A DNA stretch of 5,183 nt from Pseudomonadota bacterium (GTDB lineage: Bacteria > Pseudomonadota > Gammaproteobacteria > Steroidobacterales > Steroidobacteraceae): the NCBI GenBank assembly GCA_021815905.1, contig JAKAZP010000207.1, positions 1 to 5,183 of the forward strand. Reading direction: 5' to 3'. Position numbers and translations under genes: made by a program. Below the pieces are notes generated by a model. The model was not told the origin of the DNA, made no database searches, and worked only from the letters and a program-made list of their open reading frames with translations. Shown here piece after piece: positions 1 through 5,183 of this stretch (its first letter is position 1; every line of letters starts with the position of its first letter).

Positions 1-61
1 GAAGCTGCTCCTTGCCGCCGAGCAACAAAGTCCGGCGCCGCCTGCCGCGGCGGCCCCCGCC

Positions 62-772
62 ATGGACCGGGACTTCATCGCGCGCAATCAGGTCGTCGAG
101 CGCTATTTTTCGGGTCGGCTGCCGGTGAAGGGCGCCACCGACTTCGAGCGCTTCTGTCAGGAGCATCCGGAGCTGCTCGATGAGCTGGGGCTCCCCGACA
201 AGGTCAACGCCGCACTGCGCCTGCTCGAGGCGGGCGGCAAGCCCTCTCCCTGGGAGGAGCCGAAGCCCCCCTTCTGGCAGAAGCGCGAGATCACCGCAGG
301 GTTGCTCGCGGCGGCTCTCATCCTCGGCACGGCGCTCGTGCTGGTCGCGACCGGCAGCGCCCATAAGAGCCGCACCCTCGCCCTCCTGCGCCGCGAGGCG
401 ATCGAGCGGCCGCTCCAGCCGGCCGCGAGCACGAGCGACATCCGCCTGCTTCCGAGCCGCGAAGGCGCCTCGGATGCGCCCTCGATCATGATCGGCGGCG
501 GCACCGAGGGGCTGCTCGCCGACTTCCGCATCGACGAGTCACGCTCGCCCTACCGGCTCTTTCGCATCACCATCGACCGCATCAACCAGGGGCGTGTCGG
601 CATCATCGACCGCATCGCCAAGGATTCCAACGGCAACCTGCGGATCGCGCTCAACACCACGGCGCTCGGACCGGGCAACTACCTGCTCACCATCGACGGG
701 CTGACCTGGCAGGGCGCGCCCGAGCCCGACTCCTGGGTGACGATCGGCATCCGGCCCTCCGGCTCTCCCTAG
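62..772 (+). CDS. Single-pass membrane protein of unknown function (5' end uncertain)
   Basis: I do not recognise a characterised family. From the ATG at 62 the protein is 236 residues in three parts. Residues 1-60 are a soluble, mostly helical and acidic/basic mixed segment (IARNQVVERYFSGRLP, then FCQEHPELLDELGL). Residues about 77-98 are a clear transmembrane helix, preceded by a proline-rich juxtamembrane stretch (PSPWEEPKPPFWQKRE). Residues about 120-232 look beta-rich and end in a region resembling a small beta-sandwich (YRLFRITIDRI, NLRIALNTTALGPGNYLLTI). The layout resembles membrane-anchored anti-sigma-like or sensor proteins, with N-terminus in the cytoplasm and C-terminal domain in the periplasm, but no zinc-binding HxxxCxxC motif is present, so that role is unsupported. 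The start is doubtful: the frame stays open to the left edge (KLLLAAEQQSPAPPAAAAPA precedes Met) and no Shine-Dalgarno precedes 62. The gene converges on the permease and shares its stop tetramer. Confidence 0.8.
   Translation: MDRDFIARNQVVERYFSGRLPVKGATDFERFCQEHPELLDELGLPDKVNAALRLLEAGGKPSPWEEPKPPFWQKREITAGLLAAALILGTALVLVATGSAHKSRTLALLRREAIERPLQPAASTSDIRLLPSREGASDAPSIMIGGGTEGLLADFRIDESRSPYRLFRITIDRINQGRVGIIDRIAKDSNGNLRIALNTTALGPGNYLLTIDGLTWQGAPEPDSWVTIGIRPSGSP
769..772. other. Shared palindromic stop CTAG of two convergent genes
   Basis: Read on the plus strand, TAG at 770-772 ends the membrane-protein gene. Read on the minus strand, TAG at 771-769 ends the permease gene. The two coding regions therefore overlap by four bases, with no room for an intrinsic terminator between them. 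Any terminator for either gene would have to lie inside the other one. Confidence 0.9.
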
Positions 773-3264
773 GCTCCCGCCCGCAGCGTCGTCAGAGGCG
801 GCTGAGTCACGACCGAGCGTGTCGCGAGCCAGCCGCTCGCCATCACCAGCAGCGCGCCGCCCCCCACTCCGATGAGCAACGCCGGGACGCTGAATCGATA
901 GGGCAGCTCGAGCACGTGCGTCGTCAGGTACCAGGCGGCCACCGAGGCGCCGGCGGCCGCGACGAGTCCCGCGAGAATCCCGAGCGCCGCGAACTCCGCG
1001 AGCACGGCCTTGAGCACCGTGGCGCGGCTCGCCCCGAGAGTGCGCAGTATCGCGCTCTCGTAGCGGCGCTCGTCGCGGCTCGACTGCACGGCCGCGAGCA
1101 GCACCGTGAGACCCGCGAGCAGCGTGAACACGAACACGCTCTGCACCGCGAGCACCGCCCGGTCGAGCACGGCGCGCACGTTCTCGAGCAGCTGGTCGAT
1201 ATCGAAGATGGAGACGCTCGGGAACCGGTGCGCCAGCTCGACGAGCGAGCGCGCATGGTCGGGATCGAGATAGGCGCTCGTGAGATAGGTCCCGGTCATC
1301 TTCTCGAGCAGCCCCGGCGCGAACACGATGAAGAAATTCGGCTTGAAGCTGTCCCACTTCACCTTGCGCACGCTCGCGATGCGCACCGTCACCGATTCCC
1401 CGCCGATGTCGAACGTCAGCCGGTCGCCGAGCCTGAGTCCCAACCAGCGCTCGAAGTTGCTCGCGATGGACACCAGCGGTTGCCCGTACTGCGCCGACGT
1501 CCACCATTTCCCCTCGATCACGCGGTTGTCTGCGCCGAGACGCGCCGCCCAGGTGAGGTTCTGCTCGCGCGTGGCGAAGCGCTCGCCGCGGCGGCCGGAG
1601 AACCTGATCGACTCGATCGGCCGGCCGTCGATGGCGGTGAGACGACCGCGGATCATGGGCAGCACGCGCGAGGTCCTCGCGCCGTGCTCGCGCAGGAAGC
1701 CGATCAGGGCTTCGCGCTCGGCGGGCGGGATGTTGATGAAGAAGAAGTTGGGAAGCTCGGCGGGCAGTGTCCTGCGCCAGTCCCCGTCGAGATCGTGGCG
1801 GATGATGCCGAGCAGCAGCAGCGCCATGATGCCGGTGCCGAACGCGACGATCTGCACGATGCTGTCGGTGCGGCGGCGCCCGAGGCTGGCGATGCCGTAG
1901 CGCCATGCGACACCCGCGCCGCCCCGGACCCGTCCGGCGGCGAGCACGAGCAGCGCGCCGGCGCCGCCGAGGATCGCGAGGAAGACCGCGAGCCCGCCGG
2001 AGAACCTGACGAAGAGTCCGGGGTCGAGCACCGCGAAGTAGATGAGCAGCACGATCACGGCGGCCGCCGGACCGAAGGCGAGCAGCGCGAGGGGCCGGGG
2101 CGGCCCGACGTCGCGCCGCAACACGCGCAGCGCCGGCACGCGGGCGAGCTGCAGCAGGGGCGGCAACGCGAAGCCCGCGAGCAGCGCCACCGCCGTGAGG
2201 AACCCGAGACCGACCGGTGCCCACCCGGCATTCGGCAATGGGCGGTTGGCGAGCACTCCGCGCAGCGCATACACCAGCCAGTCCTGAGTCAGATACCCGG
2301 CCGCGCAGCCGAGCGCGGCCGCGACCAGCGCCACGGTGAGCAGCTGCAGCGCGGTGATCCGCAGCGTGAAGCCGCGCGTGGCCCCGAGCGTCTTCAGGAG
2401 CGCGATCGCATCGAGATGGCGGGCGACGTACCGCCGCGCGGACATCGCCACGGCCGTCGCCGAAAGCAGCACCGCGACCAGGCTCGCGAGGCTGAGGAAC
2501 CGCCGCGCGCGCTCGACCGCGCTCTGGATCTGCGGACTGGTGTCGGCGATGTCGCGCAGGCGCTGACCGGGCCGCCGATGAGCCCCGAGCCAGCGCCCGA
2601 AGGCCGCGACGCCGGCGGCGGGGCCCGCGAACAGGGCGCTGTACCCGACGCGGCTTCCCGGCTGGATGAGCTGCGTCCGCGGGAGGTCCACGGCGTTCAT
2701 GAGCAGAGTCGGCACGAGACTCTCGAAGGTCCCGCCCTCATCAGGCCGGGATATCAGCACGCGACCGACCCGGAAGGTGGCCGCCCCCACGTTGAGCCGC
2801 GAGCCGACGCGCGCGCCGAGCGCTGCGAGCAGCCGCGAGTCGGGCCAGACCACCCCTGGCGGAGGAATGCCCGCGGTCGCCACACCGCTTGCGAACGGTC
2901 GAGCGGCGGTGCGCAGCGTTCCCCGCAGAGGGTAGCCGGGCGTGACCGCATAGACGTCCGTGAGCTGGCTGCGATCGCCATTGAAGACGACGCTGAGCAA
3001 CCCCGCGGTGCGCGCGGTGCGCAGGCCGGCGGCGGCCGCCTGGCGCAAGTCCCCGGGCCCGATGGGCTGCGGCGACTCGAGGCGGATGTCCGCCGCCAGG
3101 ACCTGGGTCGCCTGCATCGCGACGGCGGCGCTGATGCGATCGGCGAGAAACGCCACCCCGGTGAGCGCTGCCACCGCGATGGCGAGTGCGAGCAGCAGCA
3201 CGCCGAGCTCTCCCGAGCGCCACTCCCGCGCCAGCATCCGCAGCGCCAGCCTGAGCGAGCGCAT
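769..3264 (-). CDS. ybbP: FtsX-family ABC transporter permease, YbbP type
   Basis: This is the inner-membrane permease subunit of the YbbA-YbbP ABC transporter, in the MacB/LolC/FtsX superfamily, where ATP hydrolysis drives periplasmic conformational work rather than classical channel transport. The 831 residues show about ten hydrophobic segments: 20-40, 255-276, 305-333, 350-374, 391-413, 420-443, 468-488, 703-726, 751-782 and 793-815. Two large soluble regions (about 41-254 and 489-702) would be periplasmic domains. The chain is a tandem duplication: each half has TM1, a periplasmic domain and three more TMs, and each carries the FtsX motif after its second TM (AIALLKTLGATRGFTLR near 286-302; SAILRTLGASRATVLKAVL near 737-755). 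Two extra TMs link the halves. Length is close to E. coli YbbP (about 800). The ATG at 3264 is one codon after the ATPase stop, and the preceding bases are pyrimidine-rich without a Shine-Dalgarno, so translation is probably coupled. The family is firm; the substrate is not shown by sequence. Confidence 0.95.
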   Translation of the reverse strand: MRSLRLALRMLAREWRSGELGVLLLALAIAVAALTGVAFLADRISAAVAMQATQVLAADIRLESPQPIGPGDLRQAAAAGLRTARTAGLLSVVFNGDRSQLTDVYAVTPGYPLRGTLRTAARPFASGVATAGIPPPGVVWPDSRLLAALGARVGSRLNVGAATFRVGRVLISRPDEGGTFESLVPTLLMNAVDLPRTQLIQPGSRVGYSALFAGPAAGVAAFGRWLGAHRRPGQRLRDIADTSPQIQSAVERARRFLSLASLVAVLLSATAVAMSARRYVARHLDAIALLKTLGATRGFTLRITALQLLTVALVAAALGCAAGYLTQDWLVYALRGVLANRPLPNAGWAPVGLGFLTAVALLAGFALPPLLQLARVPALRVLRRDVGPPRPLALLAFGPAAAVIVLLIYFAVLDPGLFVRFSGGLAVFLAILGGAGALLVLAAGRVRGGAGVAWRYGIASLGRRRTDSIVQIVAFGTGIMALLLLGIIRHDLDGDWRRTLPAELPNFFFINIPPAEREALIGFLREHGARTSRVLPMIRGRLTAIDGRPIESIRFSGRRGERFATREQNLTWAARLGADNRVIEGKWWTSAQYGQPLVSIASNFERWLGLRLGDRLTFDIGGESVTVRIASVRKVKWDSFKPNFFIVFAPGLLEKMTGTYLTSAYLDPDHARSLVELAHRFPSVSIFDIDQLLENVRAVLDRAVLAVQSVFVFTLLAGLTVLLAAVQSSRDERRYESAILRTLGASRATVLKAVLAEFAALGILAGLVAAAGASVAAWYLTTHVLELPYRFSVPALLIGVGGGALLVMASGWLATRSVVTQPPLTTLRAGA

Positions 3265-3267
3265 GGG

Positions 3268-3978
3268 CTAGGCGAGCAGGCGTCCGGCGTCCATGCGCAC
3301 CGTCCGCTCACACCGGGAGGCCAGGTCGCGATCGTGCGTCACGAGCACCAGAGTCGTGCGCGAGTGGGCGTTGAGCTCGAACAGCAGCTCCCCGACCCTG
3401 CCGCCGGTCACGGTGTCGAGATTGCCGGTGGGCTCGTCCGCGAACAGCACGGCGGGCCGTGTGACGAATGCGCGCGCGAGGGCGACGCGCTGCTGCTCCC
3501 CGCCCGAGAGCTGTCGCGGGTAATGGCCCGTCCGCTGCGCGAGCCCGACGGTGCGCAGCGCCTCGTGCGCCGCCTCCCGCGCCCCGGCGAGGCCCGCAAG
3601 CTCGAGCGGCAGCATCACGTTCTCGAGGGCGGTGAGGGAAGGGATGAGATGGAAGGCCTGGAATACGAACCCGACCCGCTTCGCCCGCACGCGCGCCCGG
3701 CCGTCCTCGTCGAGCCGCGTGAGGTCCTCCCCCTCGAGCAGCACGCGACCGCTGCTGGGCACGTCCAGCCCCGCAAGCAGTGCGAGCAGGGTGGATTTGC
3801 CCGCGCCCGAGGGTCCGATGACGGCCACCGCCTCGCCCGAGGCGATGTCGAGCGAGACGTCGTGCACAATAGTGAGCGGTCCTTCGGGACTTGCGACCTG
3901 CTTGGTGAGGTGCTCGGCCTTGAGAACGACCGTACGAGCCGTCGGCGCCTGGGCGCTCGGCGTCGGATTGATGTTCAT
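3268..3978 (-). CDS. ybbA: ABC transporter ATP-binding protein, YbbA type
   Basis: This is the cytoplasmic ATPase that pairs with the downstream permease. Numbered from the ATG at 3978 (236 residues), all ABC motifs are intact: Walker A GPSGAGKST (55-63), Q-loop glutamine 107 in FVFQAF, signature LSGGEQ (157-162), Walker B AVLFADEP with Asp181 and catalytic Glu182, D-loop GNLD (185-188) and switch His215 in VTHDRD. The PSLTALENVMLPLEL stretch and overall form are those of the LolD/MacB/FtsE group; E. coli YbbA is 228 residues. An in-frame ATG at 4014 would add 12 residues, but its GAGG abuts the start with no spacing. The ATG at 3978 has TGGAG four bases upstream, and nothing conserved lies before it, so I prefer it. 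The first 20 or so residues (proline/alanine/threonine-rich) are unlike the ABC core and lie antisense to the tesA signal-peptide region. The gene is very likely cotranscribed with the permease. Confidence 0.95.
   Translation of the reverse strand: MNINPTPSAQAPTARTVVLKAEHLTKQVASPEGPLTIVHDVSLDIASGEAVAVIGPSGAGKSTLLALLAGLDVPSSGRVLLEGEDLTRLDEDGRARVRAKRVGFVFQAFHLIPSLTALENVMLPLELAGLAGAREAAHEALRTVGLAQRTGHYPRQLSGGEQQRVALARAFVTRPAVLFADEPTGNLDTVTGGRVGELLFELNAHSRTTLVLVTHDRDLASRCERTVRMDAGRLLA
3904..3910 (+). promoter_or_regulatory. Candidate ribosome binding site for a TTG start of tesA
   Basis: GGTGAGG lies nine bases before TTG at 3920. Starting there gives a complete secretion signal with a basic n-region (MRTTVR), whereas the ATG at 3971 leaves only half of the hydrophobic core and has at best a weak GGA three bases upstream. 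The site lies antisense inside the ABC ATPase gene. Confidence 0.45.
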
Positions 3979-4561
3979 CGCGCTCCAGAACGCGGTGGCG
4001 TCCAACCGTACCATCCTCGTGCTCGGCGACAGCCTGAGCGCCGCGCACGGCTTGCGCCCGGAGCAGGGATGGGTGGCGCTGCTCTCGAAGCGGCTGCACG
4101 CGCAAGGGTACGGTTACCGCATCGTCAATGCCAGCGTGAGCGGCGAGACCACGACCGGCGGGCTCGACCGCCTGCCGCGGGACCTGCGCCTGTACCATCC
4201 GGGGATCCTCGTGCTCGAGCTCGGTGCGAACGACGGCCTGAGAGGCCTGCCGCCGGCGCTCGCGAGGGCCAACCTCGCGCGGATGATCGAGCTGGCGCAG
4301 GCGGCCAAGGCGCGCGTACTGCTCCTCGGGATCCTGCTGCCACCCAACTACGGGCCGCGCTACACCCGGGAGTTCGCCGGCATGTACCCGGCCCTCGCCC
4401 GGCGGTTCCATCTGCCGATCGTGCCGTTTCTGCTCTCCAGGGTCGCACTCGATCCGGCGCTCATGCAAAGCGACGGCCTGCACCCGAATGCGCGCGGGGA
4501 GCCGCTGGTGCTCGATACGGTGTGGCCCTATCTGAGGCCGATGCTGCATCGCCATCGCTGA
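3920..4561 (+). CDS. tesA: TesA-type SGNH/GDSL esterase, acyl-CoA thioesterase I / lysophospholipase L1
   Basis: This enzyme hydrolyses acyl-thioesters and esters, including lysophospholipids, and is normally periplasmic. From the TTG at 3920 it has 213 residues. Residues 1-27 form a signal peptide (MRTTVR, hydrophobic core AVGAWALGVGLMFIAL, cleavage after AVA), leaving a mature chain of about 186, near E. coli TesA (182). All SGNH blocks are present: GDSLS with nucleophile Ser38, Gly75 in NASVSGETTTGG, Asn104 in GANDG, and Asp185/His188 in DGLHP. Their spacing matches E. coli TesA (Ser10, Gly44, Asn73, Asp154, His157) apart from about three inserted residues. Other possible starts are GTG 3905, ATG 3971 and GTG 3995; the last would give a signal-less cytoplasmic form. 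The gene is divergent from the ABC ATPase and overlaps its 5' end by 59 bases (8 if the ATG is used). fadD follows after 10 bases. Family and catalytic residues are certain; only the start is open. Confidence 0.93.
   Translation: MRTTVRAVGAWALGVGLMFIALQNAVASNRTILVLGDSLSAAHGLRPEQGWVALLSKRLHAQGYGYRIVNASVSGETTTGGLDRLPRDLRLYHPGILVLELGANDGLRGLPPALARANLARMIELAQAAKARVLLLGILLPPNYGPRYTREFAGMYPALARRFHLPIVPFLLSRVALDPALMQSDGLHPNARGEPLVLDTVWPYLRPMLHRHR
3983..3987 (-). promoter_or_regulatory. Ribosome binding site of the ABC ATPase (decides start 3978)
   Basis: On the minus strand TGGAG is followed by CGCG and then ATG (3978-3976). Spacing is slightly short but usable. The alternative upstream ATG at 4014 has GAGG directly touching it, which is poorly placed. 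This favours the shorter, 236-residue ATPase. Confidence 0.5.
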
Positions 4562-4566
4562 GGGGG
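4561..4566 (+). promoter_or_regulatory. Ribosome binding site of fadD
   Basis: AGGGGG begins on the last base of the tesA TGA stop and lies five bases before the GTG at 4572; the longer run AGGGGGTGA matches most of the anti-Shine-Dalgarno complement. It supports the GTG start and implies that ribosomes finishing tesA pass directly over the fadD initiation site. Confidence 0.65.
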
Positions 4567-4571
4567 TGAAC

Positions 4572-5183
4572 GTGAACAGAATCTGGCTGAAGTCCTATCC
4601 TCCGGGGGTTCCCGCGGAAATCGATCAGACGCGGCTGCGCTCGCTCGTGGCGCTCCTCGAGCAAGCCTGCTCGAGGCACCGCGACCGCGCAGCGTACGAG
4701 CAGATGGGCCGCGTCCTGACCTTCGCCGAGCTCGATACGCTCACGCGCGCCTTTGCGGCGTGGCTCCAGGGCGCCGGCCTCGCCCGGGGCGATCGGATCG
4801 CGATCATGCTGCCGAATACGCTGCAATATCCGATCGCGCTCTTCGGCGCCCTGCGCGCCGGGTTGATCGTCGTCAACACCAATCCGCTCTACACCGCTCC
4901 CGAGCTCGAGCACCAGCTCCGGGATTGCGGAGCCAGGGCGATCCTGGTGCTCGAGAATTTCGCTCACGTGGTCGCGCAGATCGCCGCACGGACGGCGCTC
5001 GAGAAGATCCTGGTGACCGCGGCCGGCGATTTCCTCTCCTGGCCGAGATCATGGATCGTCAATTACGTGGTCAGGCATCGGCGCAAGCAGGTGCCGCCCT
5101 GGCACATCCCCGGCGCGATCGACTTCCGTCATGCCGTGCGCGCCAGCCGCACGATGCCCTTCGAGCGGCTGGAAGTCGGGCCG
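4572..5183 (+). CDS. fadD: Long-chain fatty acyl-CoA synthetase FadD, N-terminal part (cut by window edge)
   Basis: FadD activates long-chain fatty acids to acyl-CoA using ATP and CoA (via an acyl-AMP intermediate) at the cytoplasmic face of the inner membrane, the entry step to beta-oxidation. Only the first 204 codons are present; the family is about 560 residues. The N-terminal region follows E. coli FadD nearly segment by segment: IWLKSYPPGVPAEID at the start, LTFAELDTLTRAFAAWLQ (49-66), GDRIAIMLPN (73-82), QYPIALFGALRAG (85-97), VVNTNPLYTAPELEHQL (100-116), NFAH (129-132), then VPPWHIPGAIDFRHA (174-188). The conserved ATP-binding motif (YTGGTTG type) would lie just beyond the right edge, so catalytic integrity cannot be judged. 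GTG at 4572 is chosen because the homology begins there and a strong Shine-Dalgarno precedes it. Ten bases separate it from tesA with no room for a separate promoter, so the two are probably one transcript. No FadR-like operator is evident in front of the gene. Confidence 0.95.
   Translation, partial: MNRIWLKSYPPGVPAEIDQTRLRSLVALLEQACSRHRDRAAYEQMGRVLTFAELDTLTRAFAAWLQGAGLARGDRIAIMLPNTLQYPIALFGALRAGLIVVNTNPLYTAPELEHQLRDCGARAILVLENFAHVVAQIAARTALEKILVTAAGDFLSWPRSWIVNYVVRHRRKQVPPWHIPGAIDFRHAVRASRTMPFERLEVGP

Noticed and set aside
740..800. A possible bidirectional intrinsic terminator at the convergent gene ends.
   Set aside because: I found no stable GC stem followed by a T-run on either strand; the region is coding up to the shared stop.
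539..2224. A 561-codon minus-strand frame overlapping the permease.
   Set aside because: It is an Arg/Ala-rich out-of-frame shadow of the permease on the same strand and also runs over the end of the convergent gene. It shows no recognisable motifs.
3865..3870. CACAAT as a possible -10 box for tesA.
   Set aside because: It matches only four of six consensus bases and has no acceptable -35 about 17 bases upstream (GCGATG). It lies in ATPase coding sequence, so chance is as likely an explanation.
3308..4555. A 415-codon minus-strand frame covering tesA and the ATPase.
   Set aside because: It is antisense to tesA, whose SGNH catalytic blocks are intact, and out of frame with the ATPase. The composition is Arg/His/Gln-rich low complexity.
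916..4569. A 1,217-codon open frame on the plus strand, the longest in the window, running antisense through the permease and ATPase.
   Set aside because: Its translation is very rich in Arg, Glu, Gln, His and Gly with no domain or hydrophobic pattern. Both minus-strand genes have intact motifs across the same span. Long antisense frames are expected in GC-rich DNA because AT-rich stop codons are rare.
4461..4967. A 168-codon minus-strand frame opposite the tesA end and fadD.
   Set aside because: The opposite strand encodes a clear FadD N-terminus and the last TesA block; the frame has no motif of its own.
4660..5010. Repeated CTCGAG hexamers suggesting a regulatory repeat.
   Set aside because: They occur mostly in frame as Leu-Glu codons (CTC GAG) of fadD in a GC-biased genome, with irregular spacing and no flanking conservation.

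Overview
The window comes from a high-GC bacterial chromosome (clearly above 65% G+C by eye, with third codon positions almost all G or C). It is most likely a gammaproteobacterium. Two things point there: the divergent tesA / ybbA-ybbP arrangement, and a FadD N-terminus that closely follows the enterobacterial protein. I cannot assign a genus. I see no mobile elements, RNA genes, CRISPR arrays or large repeats, and almost every base is coding.

Layout from left to right. (1) Positions 62-772, plus strand: an unrecognised protein with one membrane span and possibly a start beyond the left edge. (2) Positions 769-3264, minus strand: a large FtsX-type ABC permease (YbbP family). It converges on gene 1, and both genes stop in the same CTAG tetramer. 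(3) Positions 3268-3978, minus strand: the partner ABC ATPase (YbbA family), directly upstream of the permease with only one codon between its stop and the permease ATG. (4) Positions about 3920-4561, plus strand: a TesA-type SGNH/GDSL esterase-thioesterase, divergent from the ATPase. Its signal-peptide coding region lies antisense over the ATPase N-terminus. (5) From 4572 to the right edge, plus strand: the first 204 codons of a long-chain fatty acyl-CoA synthetase (FadD), 10 bases after tesA and probably in the same transcript.

How the genes fit together. YbbA and YbbP form an ABC transporter of the mechanotransmission/extraction type (MacB and LolCDE relatives). In E. coli, ybbAP lies divergently next to tesA and is thought to work with it: YbbAP pulls hydrophobic esters from the inner membrane and TesA cleaves them on the periplasmic side. 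Here fadD sits directly behind tesA, which suggests that fatty acids released by TesA are activated to acyl-CoA for beta-oxidation or lipid resynthesis. The fadD link is inferred from gene order only.

The most unusual points are the tight or overlapping junctions: a head-to-head 5' overlap (tesA/ybbA), a shared palindromic stop (gene 1/ybbP), and an in-frame TAG-CCC-ATG junction (ybbA/ybbP). I do not see an undescribed system. The core is a known conserved locus, and the unknown element is the membrane protein at the left end.
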